Shown: positions 1-9,784, counted from the first letter of the stretch. The stretch: DNA of 64,000 nt from Archaeoglobaceae archaeon (GCA_027036775.1 JALWDS010000004.1:62001-126000); one strand, 5' to 3'. Translations and numbers: made by a program. Notes: generated by a model from the letters alone, not told the origin.

Positions 1-201
1 GGACCAACGGATTCAGCTGGTGGAATCGTTGACGGAAAGACCTTGGAAGTATTGGTGGAGAGGGGAATAGACGTCGATGAATGCTTGAAGAATCACGACT
101 CATACAACGCTTTGAAGGTTGCGAACGCTTTGATCTTCACGGGTCCGACGAGAACGAACGTCAACTCTTTCGTTATAGCAATAGTTCCGCAAGATATTTA
201 A
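1..201 (+). CDS. Glycerate 2-kinase (MOFRL family), C-terminal fragment, truncated by window start
   Basis: Frame 1 reads GPTDSAGGIVDGKTLEVL...NHDSYNALKVANALIFTGPTRTNVNSFVIAIVPQDI*, matching the MOFRL/glycerate kinase C-terminal motif (GPTDxAG...TGPTxTNVN). Confidence 0.85.
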   Translation, partial: GPTDSAGGIVDGKTLEVLVERGIDVDECLKNHDSYNALKVANALIFTGPTRTNVNSFVIAIVPQDI

Positions 202-221
202 GTTTGAAACGGATTCTGTTC

Positions 222-455
222 ATGGCCTGTTGCAACGTCGATCCGAACAGGATGATGGAGAGGATACTCGAAAGGTTCGTGGAAAACGGTTTCAGTATAA
301 AGCTCGATGCTCTCATAACGTTCGTTAAGAGGTGTGTCGAGGAGTTTGGGGAGATAAACCTCGACGATGTCGATAACCTGTGCAACTTCGTAGATAAAAA
401 GTTTGGAGTTAGGAAGATAGAGGTTAAGCATGTAGAGAGCTACTTCAGCCCTTGA
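222..455 (+). CDS. Small hypothetical protein
   Basis: ORF 81..455; the ATG at 222 avoids overlap with the upstream kinase; no recognised family. Confidence 0.45.
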   Translation: MACCNVDPNRMMERILERFVENGFSIKLDALITFVKRCVEEFGEINLDDVDNLCNFVDKKFGVRKIEVKHVESYFSP

Positions 456-876
456 TCTTTTCGATAACCCTGACGTATTCTATTCTGGTGTGGGGATAGT
501 TGCCACTCTCGTCCTTCTCCAAAGCTTTCACCATGTCCCATATGGTTAAAAGTGCCACGCTCACACCCGTCAGAGCCTCCATCTCGACTCCCGTCTTTCC
601 TACGGATTTGACGGTGCATACTACTTTAACACCTTCATCGGCGATCTCGAAATCTAAGGATACGGAAGTGATGGGGATCGGATGACACATCGGTATGAGT
701 TCTGGTGTCTTCTTCACGGCCAAGATTCCCGCGACGTTTGACACATTCAAAACGTCTCCCTTGGGAGTTCTGTTTTCCCTTATGGCTTTAACGGTCTCCC
801 TCCTCAATCTTATAAAGCCTTCCGCCTTTGCAACCCTAACGACCTCCCTCTTTTCGGTTACGTCAACCATTCGCAT
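445..876 (-). CDS. moaC: Cyclic pyranopterin monophosphate synthase MoaC
   Basis: MVDVTEK...A.G.I.L...GDVLNVSNVAGILAVKKTPELIPMCHPIPITSV...GVEMEALTGVSVALLTIWDMVKALEKD. Confidence 0.95.
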   Translation of the reverse strand: MRMVDVTEKREVVRVAKAEGFIRLRRETVKAIRENRTPKGDVLNVSNVAGILAVKKTPELIPMCHPIPITSVSLDFEIADEGVKVVCTVKSVGKTGVEMEALTGVSVALLTIWDMVKALEKDESGNYPHTRIEYVRVIEKIKG

Positions 877-930
877 GTAGAATTCTATGCATTTAGTAAA
901 GTTTATCGTCTCCCAACTTCAAGTCTGGGG

Positions 931-1362
931 ATGAAGCTCTTCGCCTACGGAACACTGCTCGACTTGGAGAAGGCGAGTAAGATACTCAAGAAGGCTGTAA
1001 AAACAGCGAGAAAAGCCTTCTTACCAAATTACAGGATCGCTTTCAACGTTCCCTCTCCATACGGGACCGGTAACCCCAACATAGAGGAGGACGGGGATGG
1101 AGTTTGGGGTGTGGTTTACGATGTCGATGAGAAAACCATCCGACTTCTCGATAGGGTCTCTCCAAGATACGTAAGGATAGAAGTCGAAGTGATCGTTGAC
1201 GGAAAACCCGTAAGGGCCGTAACATACGTGGGGAAAGTTAAAGGGAACGTTAAACCCGACAGGTCCTGCGTGGAAAGGGTGATAAGAGGTGCAAAAGCTC
1301 ACGGTTTGCCAGAGGAATACGTAAAGGGTTTGGAGGTGTTTCTGTATGAAGGAAACGGGTGA
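931..1362 (+). CDS. Gamma-glutamylcyclotransferase (GGCT/AIG2-like) family protein
   Basis: MKLFAYGTLLD...; YGTL motif and GVVYDVDEKTIRLLDRVSPRYVRIEVEV. Confidence 0.8.
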   Translation: MKLFAYGTLLDLEKASKILKKAVKTARKAFLPNYRIAFNVPSPYGTGNPNIEEDGDGVWGVVYDVDEKTIRLLDRVSPRYVRIEVEVIVDGKPVRAVTYVGKVKGNVKPDRSCVERVIRGAKAHGLPEEYVKGLEVFLYEGNG

Positions 1363-1633
1363 AGGCGTAACCTTAAATTTGGAGGTAAAGCCCTCTTCGA
1401 AGGAGAGAAAGCTGGAGTTCGACGAGTTGAAGAAGGTTTTGAAGGTCAGCGTTAAGAGTCCACCGATAAAGGGTAAGGCTAACAGAGAACTTTTGGAGGT
1501 CCTAAGAAAAACCTTTAAAAGGGACGTTGAGATTTTGAGGGGTGAAAGATCGACCAAAAAGGTCGTGCTGATCAGAGGTGCCAAGATGGAAGAAGTTTTG
1601 TCGATTTTGAAATCCACCAAAAGCGTAAAATAA
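1346..1633 (+). CDS. DUF167 / YggU family protein
   Basis: VTLNLEVKPSSKERKLEFD...LKVSVKSPPIKGKANRELLEVLRKTF...ILRGERSTKKVVLIRG. Confidence 0.85.
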   Translation: MKETGEGVTLNLEVKPSSKERKLEFDELKKVLKVSVKSPPIKGKANRELLEVLRKTFKRDVEILRGERSTKKVVLIRGAKMEEVLSILKSTKSVK

Positions 1634-1654
1634 GTTGAGTTGAAAGTTTAAACG

Positions 1655-3085
1655 ATGGAATACATATTCGAGGATGTCGTCGTAAAACCGAGCAACGCCC
1701 CGAAGTTCATTTTGGACGGGAAGGAGATAGACATATGGAGTGAAGAGTTCGTAAACTACCATTCGAAGAGCATAGTCGATTACGTTAGGGAGTCCATACT
1801 CAGATACGAAAAGGAAGGTTTGGACCCGTTTCCCGAGATAGTCGGTAAGGGTGTGGAAAAGGAGATGGTTAAAAACGCCTTGATGAGTGGAAGCAACATA
1901 CTCTTCAGGGGTAGGAAGGGTTACGGTAAAACGACCTTCAGCAAGGCGATAGCCAAGCTTTTACCTGAGAAACTGTTGGCTGTAAAGGGTTGCAAGATCG
2001 GATGCGATCCAACACATCCAAGCTGTTTCTCCTGCAAGAAAAAACTGCTCGAAGACGACGTGGTGGAGCTTACGTGGATGCCGAGGAAGTGGATAAGGAT
2101 AGCAGGTGATCCGATGATGACCACCCGACAGCTTATAGGCGGTATAAGCATTCAGAAGATAAGGGAGGGTTACGACTTGGATCATCCCGAGGTTTTCACA
2201 CCGGGAAAGGTTTTGAAAGCTCACAGAGGTATAGCCTACTTCGACGAGCTTGGAGCTATTCCCTCAGCTCTTCAAACCCTCCTTCACGAGCTACTTGAGG
2301 AGAAGCAGATAACCACTCCAGAGGGAGACATAATTCCGATGAAGATAGATACGATAGTCATAGCTTCAACCAATCCAGCAAACTACAAGGGTGTTGCGGA
2401 TATAAAGGAACCCCTACTGGATAGAATGGAGGAGATACCAATAGGACCTCCAGAAACGCTTGAAGAGGAGATAGAGATCGGTTTGAGGAACATGAGTTTA
2501 AAGGAGGGGGCGATTCTACCAGAATGGCACCTCAGAATCCTTGCGAGGATCGTGAGGTTGGCGAGGTGTAAGGAGTGCAAGGTGTCAAGCGTAATCGAAC
2601 TTGAGCCGTCGTGCAGAGCGACCATAAAACTCTTCGATCATTTGAGAGCCTCAGCAACTCGTAAGGGAAGGGAGTGTGCTATGCTTTTAGACTACGGAGA
2701 GAACTACGAGATAGTAAAGCTGGCTCTGAGGAGTAGGATAGAGGTTGAATACGAGGACGAGATTTCCAAGGACGACGTAATCGTTAAACTGACGGAGGAA
2801 GCCATAAACAGAACCTGCAGTGAAATATACAACAGAATTCCAAGGGACGAATTCAAAGGATTGATGAACGACTTGGCAGAGTTCTGCTTCGAACCCGTTG
2901 AAGTTGAGAGGGTTGACGGTTTTGAGGACTTCGAGTATCTATACAGGACGCTCCTGCTCATAGCCAAGGATAGGGCGGAGATGAGATCCGCATTTGAAAT
3001 CCTCCTCGAATCTATAAAGAGGTGCACTGGTCTGATAGAGAAGGTCGGGTTCGGTAGGTATGTCTATGCCGGATACGAAACCTGA
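1655..3085 (+). CDS. MoxR/Mg-chelatase-type AAA ATPase
   Basis: Walker A GRKGYGKTTFSKAIAK, Walker B GIAYFDELG, ASTNPAN; followed by an overlapping VWA gene. Confidence 0.85.
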   Translation: MEYIFEDVVVKPSNAPKFILDGKEIDIWSEEFVNYHSKSIVDYVRESILRYEKEGLDPFPEIVGKGVEKEMVKNALMSGSNILFRGRKGYGKTTFSKAIAKLLPEKLLAVKGCKIGCDPTHPSCFSCKKKLLEDDVVELTWMPRKWIRIAGDPMMTTRQLIGGISIQKIREGYDLDHPEVFTPGKVLKAHRGIAYFDELGAIPSALQTLLHELLEEKQITTPEGDIIPMKIDTIVIASTNPANYKGVADIKEPLLDRMEEIPIGPPETLEEEIEIGLRNMSLKEGAILPEWHLRILARIVRLARCKECKVSSVIELEPSCRATIKLFDHLRASATRKGRECAMLLDYGENYEIVKLALRSRIEVEYEDEISKDDVIVKLTEEAINRTCSEIYNRIPRDEFKGLMNDLAEFCFEPVEVERVDGFEDFEYLYRTLLLIAKDRAEMRSAFEILLESIKRCTGLIEKVGFGRYVYAGYET

Positions 3086-4292
3086 GTGTAGGTGTTGTGG
3101 AAGTAAATCCAAGGAGATAGACGAAAATCTTGCAAGGGATTTACTATACTCTTTGTTCAATCCCTATCACAGAGAGAAGGGAAACGTTAACCCCTACGAA
3201 TTCATAAAGGAGCATTTGAAGAACGAAGAGTTGAAGCAGTTCTTCGAGAACTTCTCCTTCATGTTTAACGACATGGTTAGGGGATACAAATACATAAGCA
3301 GGTTTTGGAGCGAGAAGATCGAAGATTACGTTGAAGCAAAGAGGAAGGCTTGGGAAGACATAAAGAGGATGCTGAAGAGTGGAGATTTAAAGAGGGAGGA
3401 TTTGAGTGCGAGTGAACTTGTGAACTACTTCTACGAGGAGATACTTGAGGATTTGAAGAGGGAGGGATACGTGGAGGAGACTTTCTTCGGATACAGATAC
3501 ACGAGAGAGGCGGAAAGGGCTTTGAGTAAAAAAATCTTCCAGCTTTCTCTCCAAAACCTTAAAGGGGAAGATTTCGGTGAGCACGAGACCGAAAAGATCG
3601 GGGTTTCGAGTTTTTTGAGGGAAGAGGTTGTGGACTACGACGAATTCAAACACAGCTTTGATTCAATAGACATTCAAGAAAGCCTAACGAGGTGTGCCTT
3701 GAGAGACCCATCATTGAATTTCGACGAGAGAGATCTGGTTGCGAGGGAGAGTAGACACATGGAGAGGTGCGTTTACGTTCTGCTCATTGACGTGAGCGAT
3801 TCGATGAGAGGGAGGAAGATAGTTGGAGCTATAGAGTCCGCTTTAGCTTTGAGGAAGGTTATTAGGAAAGCGGACATGGACGAACTGCACATCATCGCAT
3901 TCAACCACGAGGTTAGAAAGATTAAGGAGGGTGAAATACTGAACCTGAGAACGAGAGGAAGAACCGATATAGGTTTGGCTCTGAAGAGGGCGAGAGAGAT
4001 AATAAAAAAGAGGAGGGGAAGTGGAGTCGTTTTTCTAATCACCGACGGAGAGCCCACTTCAAGCTACGATCCATACCTAACACCATCCATGTGTGCAATT
4101 AAAGAGGCGGAAAGGCTTAGAAAGGTGGATGCAAATTTGACTATAATAACATTAAGCCCAGAGAAGAGGTTTTTAGCTCTCTGCGACAGAATTGCAAAGG
4201 CTGTTAAGAAGTCGAACTTGGTATACGTCGAGAACCCCCTCAACCTGAAGAGGTTCTTCGTGAGGAGTTACATGAGTAGACTGAGGTTCTAA
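3060..4292 (+). CDS. VWA domain-containing protein, partner of upstream AAA ATPase
   Basis: MIDAS DVSDSMRGRK, LITDGEPTSS; overlaps the upstream AAA gene. Confidence 0.85.
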   Translation: MSMPDTKPECRCCGSKSKEIDENLARDLLYSLFNPYHREKGNVNPYEFIKEHLKNEELKQFFENFSFMFNDMVRGYKYISRFWSEKIEDYVEAKRKAWEDIKRMLKSGDLKREDLSASELVNYFYEEILEDLKREGYVEETFFGYRYTREAERALSKKIFQLSLQNLKGEDFGEHETEKIGVSSFLREEVVDYDEFKHSFDSIDIQESLTRCALRDPSLNFDERDLVARESRHMERCVYVLLIDVSDSMRGRKIVGAIESALALRKVIRKADMDELHIIAFNHEVRKIKEGEILNLRTRGRTDIGLALKRAREIIKKRRGSGVVFLITDGEPTSSYDPYLTPSMCAIKEAERLRKVDANLTIITLSPEKRFLALCDRIAKAVKKSNLVYVENPLNLKRFFVRSYMSRLRF

Positions 4293-5002
4293 ATTCTAAA
4301 CCCCGTTATCAGATCGGGCTTAATCACACCCTTAGTGATCTTAGGGACTTCGCCGACGAATCCTACGTAGTCTCCCTTCACGATCACAGCTCCAAGAACG
4401 TATCTCTTAGCTCTACTCCAAAATTCTCTCAAAACCCTTTCAATGTCCTCTCTATCGAAGTTCTCCTTTATCTCGTTGCACAGGGATGTGGCGAAAGCGT
4501 CCGCGATACAAGCATCTTTCGCAAATATCGTGCACGCGTCTGCGAATCCGAAGCTTAAGGAGTGACCTACCGTTCCGCTCGAAGTGCATATCGCATAAAA
4601 TCCTTTGCGATCGACTTCGAAACAGACGCTGTGCTTTAACGTGTAAACGCCAACGGTGATAGGCCTATCGAGATGCATGGCTACGTCACCACCGTTGTCA
4701 ACGACCACGAAACTTGCACCACTCTCAACGGCCTTTTCTACTGCGTATTGGGCAATTACACCAGCTACGGAAGCCATTGGACCTACGTTGGCCAGCTTAG
4801 ATGCTCTACACATCCTACCAACTATGAAACCCTCGCAGTCGTAGGGCTCTAAGGTTACTTGAAACAGGGGATCCTCTCTAATCTTTCTTTCGATTGCCCT
4901 CCTCGCTTCGAGTATAGCTTTAACCACCACATCGTAATACCTCTCCTCCTCGAGAAGTATCGTTACGACCGTCTCTTTGTGCTTGAACTTGAACCTCCGC
5001 AC
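4289..5002 (-). CDS. UPF0280 family protein (ApbE-like fold)
   Basis: VGPMASVAGVIAQYAVEKAVESGASFVVVDNGGDVAMHLDRPITVGVY...TSSGTVGHSLSFGFADACTIFAKDACIADAFAT. Confidence 0.85.
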   Translation of the reverse strand: MRRFKFKHKETVVTILLEEERYYDVVVKAILEARRAIERKIREDPLFQVTLEPYDCEGFIVGRMCRASKLANVGPMASVAGVIAQYAVEKAVESGASFVVVDNGGDVAMHLDRPITVGVYTLKHSVCFEVDRKGFYAICTSSGTVGHSLSFGFADACTIFAKDACIADAFATSLCNEIKENFDREDIERVLREFWSRAKRYVLGAVIVKGDYVGFVGEVPKITKGVIKPDLITGFRI

Positions 5003-5060
5003 GCTTAAACTGCATTTACGAGATAGATAAATTTAATTTCGAACGAGACTACACCGTTAA

Positions 5061-5819
5061 ATGATACCCAAGGACCATCCGAGATACGAATCGTTGGTTC
5101 TCAGGGAAAGGATAGTTGAAGGATACGAGAAAGGATTAACTGCCCTTCAGGGATTGATAGCCCACGGAAGGGGAGAAACCTTCGACTACATTTTGGGTGA
5201 GAGATCGCACGACTTTGCCTTAGAGGCTGAGAGAGTTGCTGTAGCACTGATGTTGATATCGAAAAGGCCGGTGATATCTGTAAACGGAAACACTGCGGTT
5301 TTGGTTCCTAAGGAATTGGTAAAGCTATCTAAAATTCTGAACGCACCTCTTGAAGTCAACATATTTCACTTTTCGATTGAGAGGGTTGAAAGGATAAGGT
5401 CATACCTCGAAAAGTTCGGTGCGATAGTTTATGCCAACTGCGATGCGGAGTTGAAGGGAATCAAGCACGGAAGGAGGATAGTGGATAGAAGAGGGATATA
5501 CGTTGCAGACACCGTTTTAGTTCCGTTGGAGGATGGTGACAGATGTGAGATTTTAAAAAGGCACGGAAAGAGGGTTATTGCAATAGATTTAAATCCCCTT
5601 TCGAGAACCGCAATGAAGGCGGACGTGACTATCGTAGATAACGTCGTTAGGGCTATTCCAAACATGATAGAATTTGCGAAGGATTTGAAGGGTAAGAGCA
5701 GGGATGAGCTTTTGCAACTCGTCGAATCGTTCGACAACAGGAGAATTTTGGCTGAGGCTATAAAGGCTGTGAGGGATAACCTTACTAAAATTGCCGAGGG
5801 GATTTTGAATGAAGGTTAG
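5061..5819 (+). CDS. 4-phosphopantoate--beta-alanine ligase (archaeal phosphopantothenate synthetase)
   Basis: IPKDHPRYESLVLRERIVEGYEKGLTALQGLIAHGRGETFDYILGE...PVISVNGNTAVL. Confidence 0.9.
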   Translation: MIPKDHPRYESLVLRERIVEGYEKGLTALQGLIAHGRGETFDYILGERSHDFALEAERVAVALMLISKRPVISVNGNTAVLVPKELVKLSKILNAPLEVNIFHFSIERVERIRSYLEKFGAIVYANCDAELKGIKHGRRIVDRRGIYVADTVLVPLEDGDRCEILKRHGKRVIAIDLNPLSRTAMKADVTIVDNVVRAIPNMIEFAKDLKGKSRDELLQLVESFDNRRILAEAIKAVRDNLTKIAEGILNEG

Positions 5820-6069
5820 GGTTCAACTCTTTGCAACCCTTAGAAGGTTTGGGAGGGAGTTCGAGGTTGAGGGTAGGAGTTTGGAGGAGGTTTTAAAAAG
5901 GCTTGCGGAGAAACTTGGGGAGGAGTTCTACAGGGAGGTTTTCGATGAGGAAGGAAAAATAAGGGACGACAGAATCATCACCGTGGACGGAAGGAACATC
6001 AAGGATGAAAAGCCGAGAATTAGGGAGGGGAGCGTCGTAGCGATATTTCCACCCATAGCTGGTGGTTAG
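5809..6069 (+). CDS. MoaD/ubiquitin-like small modifier protein
   Basis: MKVRVQLFATLRRFGREFEVE...VVAIFPPIAGG; terminal GG. Confidence 0.9.
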   Translation: MKVRVQLFATLRRFGREFEVEGRSLEEVLKRLAEKLGEEFYREVFDEEGKIRDDRIITVDGRNIKDEKPRIREGSVVAIFPPIAGG

Positions 6070-8012
6070 CAGAGGGGACAGAACTCCCACTTTCCATCCC
6101 TTTCAACGATCTTCAGAATTTTAACTCCGTGTTTCTCGCAAACCTTTGAAGTTACGACCAACCTCCCCTTCTGAGGTAGCGGAAGGGAGAATTTGCACCT
6201 CGGATAGTTCGAGCATCCTACGAATCTCTTTCTCGCCCTCTTTACAATTAAGGTTCCACCGCATTCTGGACAAACGCCTATGGCGTTTTTCTCTATCTCC
6301 TCTTCTCTGTCCTTCTCTATTCCGTCTCTTATCATTTCGCCAAGCTTTTCCCTGTCAACGTCCTTCAAAACCCTACTCAGAAAAACAACGGATTCCTTCA
6401 GAACGACCTTTTCATCCATCTTTCCTTCCGCTATTGCCATCATGTCCCTTTCAAGCTTTGCGGTCATATCTGGTAGAGTTATAACTTCCGCAAAACTCTT
6501 CAAAGCGTTTACAACTGCGAAGGCCAAGTTTGTGGGTCTTATCGGATTTCCGTATATGTATCTCCTCTCGTAAAGCTTCCTTATTATCTCGTGTCTCGTT
6601 GACTTGGTCCCCAACCCCAAGTTCTCCATGACCTTTATCAGAGTTCCAGTCGTGAACCTTGAAGGCGGTTTCGTCTTTTCCCTCTTCACAATTTTCTCCT
6701 CAACCTTCAAAACCTCTCCGACCTTGAAGTCTGGTAATCTGTTCTCTTCGAACTTCGAATAGTCGTAGATAAATCTCCATCCCGGAAACAGAAGGACTTT
6801 ACCAATCGCCTTAAATCCGTGCTCGAACTCTACCCTCTTCACCTCCCACCTCGCCTTCGGCGATAGCGTGGCGAGAAATCTCTTTACTATGAGCTCGTAT
6901 ACGATCCACTCGTCCCTGCTTAAATTTTCTCTATTGGCCACAGCCGTTGGGTGAATGGGTGGATGATCTTTGGTCTCCTTCTTACCTCTTGAAGGCTCTA
7001 TACCGTGTTTCAAAACGAATTTGGCAAATTCTCTGAACTCGCTGTTTAGAAACATCTCGACCAACCTCTTGAGGTCGATCGTTTTAGGATATACCGTGTT
7101 GTCAGTTCTCGGATAGGATACGTAACCTTCCATGTAGAGGTTCTCCGCTACGCTCATAGCCTTATCTGGTTTCATGAATTTGGATGCTTCTTTCAAAAAC
7201 TCCGTCGTGTTGAAGGGAATGGGTTTCTTCTCCTCAACCAAGCTCTTCTGAAACTTCGTAACCCTCAGAAACTCTACGGATTCCAACAACCTTTTGGCTT
7301 CCTCCTCGCTCTCAAATTTTCTCTTCGCGTGTATCCCCTTCACCTTTACGATAGCGTTGTAGAAGTATTTGGACTTGAAAGATCTTATCTTCTCCTCCCT
7401 TTCAACTATCAGCCTCAAAGTCGGACTTTGAACCCTACCGACGCTTATGAAATCTTTGCCTAAGCGGTTTGCAGAGAGGGACAACAACCTCGTTAGAACC
7501 GCACCCCAAAGCAGATCGACCTTGTGCCTCACCTCGGCAGATTTTGCGAGGTTTAAATCTAAGTTCGTAGGGTTGGAGAAGGCTTTTTTGACGTCCGTGG
7601 GTGTGAGTGCACTGAATTTGACCCTATCGACCTTAACGTTCGGATTTACCTTCTCCACGAGCTTAACAGCAGTAAAACCGATGAACTCGCCTTCTCTATC
7701 GTAGTCCGTTGCAACCGTAACCCTCTTAGCTTTCTTCGCAAGCTCCAAAAGCGTTTTAACGACATTCTTATCTCTAACCTTAACGACGAACTTGGACTTT
7801 AAAAGGAGTTCCAAGGGAGTTCTTCTCCAATCGTTCAACTCTTCAGGGAAGTCGTATTCCACTATGTGCCCCTTCAAACCCAAAACTATTGCACCGTTGG
7901 AGGGAGAAATGTAGTAAGGAACGTCGTTCTTTTTTAAAGTTCTAACGTCTTTAAAAAGAATTCGGGCAATCCTCTTAGCGGATTTGTCCTTCTCCGCTAT
8001 TATTAGCCACAT
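6066..8012 (-). CDS. topA: DNA topoisomerase I (type IA)
   Basis: TOPRIM-like N-terminus, DYDREGEFIG, SVGRVQSPTLRLIVERE, EGYVSYPRTDNTVYP, C-terminal zinc finger CPECGGTLIVKRARKRFVGCSNYPRC. Confidence 0.95.
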   Translation of the reverse strand: MWLIIAEKDKSAKRIARILFKDVRTLKKNDVPYYISPSNGAIVLGLKGHIVEYDFPEELNDWRRTPLELLLKSKFVVKVRDKNVVKTLLELAKKAKRVTVATDYDREGEFIGFTAVKLVEKVNPNVKVDRVKFSALTPTDVKKAFSNPTNLDLNLAKSAEVRHKVDLLWGAVLTRLLSLSANRLGKDFISVGRVQSPTLRLIVEREEKIRSFKSKYFYNAIVKVKGIHAKRKFESEEEAKRLLESVEFLRVTKFQKSLVEEKKPIPFNTTEFLKEASKFMKPDKAMSVAENLYMEGYVSYPRTDNTVYPKTIDLKRLVEMFLNSEFREFAKFVLKHGIEPSRGKKETKDHPPIHPTAVANRENLSRDEWIVYELIVKRFLATLSPKARWEVKRVEFEHGFKAIGKVLLFPGWRFIYDYSKFEENRLPDFKVGEVLKVEEKIVKREKTKPPSRFTTGTLIKVMENLGLGTKSTRHEIIRKLYERRYIYGNPIRPTNLAFAVVNALKSFAEVITLPDMTAKLERDMMAIAEGKMDEKVVLKESVVFLSRVLKDVDREKLGEMIRDGIEKDREEEIEKNAIGVCPECGGTLIVKRARKRFVGCSNYPRCKFSLPLPQKGRLVVTSKVCEKHGVKILKIVERDGKWEFCPLC

Positions 8013-8398
8013 TACTTCTCTTCTTCAATAAGAACCGCATTGATCAGCCCCTCTTGGCTCGGTCTGTTGGTAACCTTTGCGAGTCCTATCTCCGTCTCGA
8101 TTATCGCTCCCTTTGTTATAACGTTCCTCCTCGCGTAGTGAACGTGAGCGGGATTTTCGACAACACCCTTAATCTCCACCCTCACGACCTTACCCTCTTT
8201 CGGAACGTAAACGTTTGCGTATTTATCTCTTACAAGCTTGACCTTGTAGTTCCCTCCTCTAACCCTCTCTATCTTGACCTTTCTCTCTCCTATGTGTGTC
8301 TCGGTTTGAGGTCTGCCCATTTCGTATTTTCTCTTCTTCCTGTGAGGTCTGTAAAGTCCTCCGCTTGGCTTTCTCCTACTCCTTCCCTGCCAGATCAT
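8012..8398 (-). CDS. 30S ribosomal protein S8e
   Basis: [42 protein letters not shown]...[36 protein letters not shown]. Confidence 0.95.
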   Translation of the reverse strand: MIWQGRSRRKPSGGLYRPHRKKRKYEMGRPQTETHIGERKVKIERVRGGNYKVKLVRDKYANVYVPKEGKVVRVEIKGVVENPAHVHYARRNVITKGAIIETEIGLAKVTNRPSQEGLINAVLIEEEK

Positions 8399-8439
8399 GA
8401 AGGTTGTTCTTGAGCTGTATATTTAAAAACGTTACCCAA

Positions 8440-8550
8440 CGTCCTGACCCAGCCCGAAGGGGAGTGCAAGTTTATCTTGCACACTCCCCGACCTCCCCTA
8501 CTGGGGCTTCACAGTGGAAGCTCCCGACTTTAATCGGGGGAGGAGGTCAC
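8440..8550 (+). mobile_element. Solo right end of an IS605/IS607-type element: TnpB C-terminal coding relic plus hairpin-rich omegaRNA-like right end
   Basis: Frame 8441..8533 reads VLTQPEGECKFILHTPRPPLLGLHSGSSRL*, resembling TnpB C-termini ending in GSSRL/GSPRL. Nested hairpins: GGGGAGTGCAAG-tttat-CTTGCACACTCCCC and CTCCCGA-cttta-ATCGGGGGAG, then GGAGGTCAC. Confidence 0.6.
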
Positions 8551-9086
8551 CACCAGACATCTTTAAGCCCCAGCTTGTAGGCTATCACGTTCACAGAGAG
8601 GTGGAGGAGAGGTGTTACAACTAAACCCGTAACCAAGACGTCCCACGTAAACAGTCGGTAAAAGGCTTGACATCTACTCGCGGTTAGATACGCAACTACG
8701 AGAAACGTAAGCTGATCCAGTATGGGAAAGCTCCTTCCCCTCTCAACTCCAAAACGCCTCTTGATGAAACTACCAAAGGAATCTCCGATCATGGCTCCGA
8801 AGGAGAGAAGAAAAGCCAAAGTGAGAAAGGAACCGTAGGTTAGAGACGAGTATATCCTAACGTTGATAACCCTCTCGACGAGAATTTGAACGTGTGCAGT
8901 TAACAAACCTCCAATAACTCCTCCGATGAATCCCCTCCAAGTCTTTCCGTCCCCCAAAATCCTCTTACCGTCAATGAACTTCCTGCCAAAATCTATAGGC
9001 GTTCCTCCACCGAAGATCACAGCGAAGTTGTTGGGTGTGTATGCTGGAAGAAGTAACCAGATCGTTTTAAGTATCAGCTCGATCAT
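8547..9086 (-). CDS. carS: CDP-2,3-bis-(O-geranylgeranyl)-sn-glycerol synthase (CDP-archaeol synthase)
   Basis: WLLLPAYTPNNFAVIFGGGTPIDFGRKFIDGKRILGDGKTWRGFIGG...GDSFGSFIKRRFGVERGRSFPILDQLTF. Confidence 0.95.
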   Translation of the reverse strand: MIELILKTIWLLLPAYTPNNFAVIFGGGTPIDFGRKFIDGKRILGDGKTWRGFIGGVIGGLLTAHVQILVERVINVRIYSSLTYGSFLTLAFLLSFGAMIGDSFGSFIKRRFGVERGRSFPILDQLTFLVVAYLTASRCQAFYRLFTWDVLVTGLVVTPLLHLSVNVIAYKLGLKDVWW

Positions 9087-9766
9087 CTGTATTCGTAGAT
9101 GTCGTTTCTTATAAACTTAAACTCTTCGAGCGTTCCCAGATAGTAAACGTCATCGTTTACTGCATAAACCTCCACCTCATCGCAACTAACGTCCCTCAAA
9201 ATCGGAGATATGAAGTTGCACGCCGTGATATCGCTCCCAGAAACGAGAGGTGAGAAGGCTGGGAGAACTATTATCACCCTACCTTCGTGCCTTACCCTAA
9301 GGAAGCAGTGGAAGGTGTAGGTTCCATCCAATCTCACCTTAACCGCCGGATGTTCGTGACCCATAACGATCTTTTCCGCCTCGCAATCCTTGTGTCCGTG
9401 AACGACCCTCCATCCTTCAACATCGAACTCATCTAAAAGCTCAAGCCCGAAATCCTTCAGTATGGCCCTCAAAAAGTTATCGTGATTGCCCCTAACGACC
9501 ACCACATCCAAACCCCTATCCAAAAGGTAGTTTAGCAGGGCTTTAACGTCTTCCCATTCGAGGGGCAAATTCCTACCGAACTCGTGCTTCAAATCCCCAG
9601 CTATAACAATCCTTTCAATTCCCTCAATTCTCTCAATCCTTTCGATTACGTCGTCGATCTGAACCCTAACACCGCTCAAAACGTTTTCCAACCCGAGATG
9701 CAAGTCCGCAATTATTGCGGTTCTACCGACTATCAACGCCCTCTCGGGTGTAAACTTGATATTCAC
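9083..9766 (-). CDS. Metallophosphoesterase
   Basis: AIIADLHLG, VIAGDLKHEF, VVRGNHDNF, VHGHKDCEAEKIVMGHEHPAV motifs. Confidence 0.85.
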   Translation of the reverse strand: MNIKFTPERALIVGRTAIIADLHLGLENVLSGVRVQIDDVIERIERIEGIERIVIAGDLKHEFGRNLPLEWEDVKALLNYLLDRGLDVVVVRGNHDNFLRAILKDFGLELLDEFDVEGWRVVHGHKDCEAEKIVMGHEHPAVKVRLDGTYTFHCFLRVRHEGRVIIVLPAFSPLVSGSDITACNFISPILRDVSCDEVEVYAVNDDVYYLGTLEEFKFIRNDIYEYR

Positions 9767-9784
9767 AAAAATCGAATCGATCGA

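Noticed and set aside
1021-1620. 199-aa minus-strand ORF
   Set aside because: Antisense to the GGCT and DUF167 genes, which have clear family signatures; low-complexity translation with no recognisable domain.
9584-9784. N-terminal extension of the adenylate kinase ORF
   Set aside because: It overlaps the metallophosphoesterase on the other strand; the conserved start MLIALTGTPGVGKS is at 9785.
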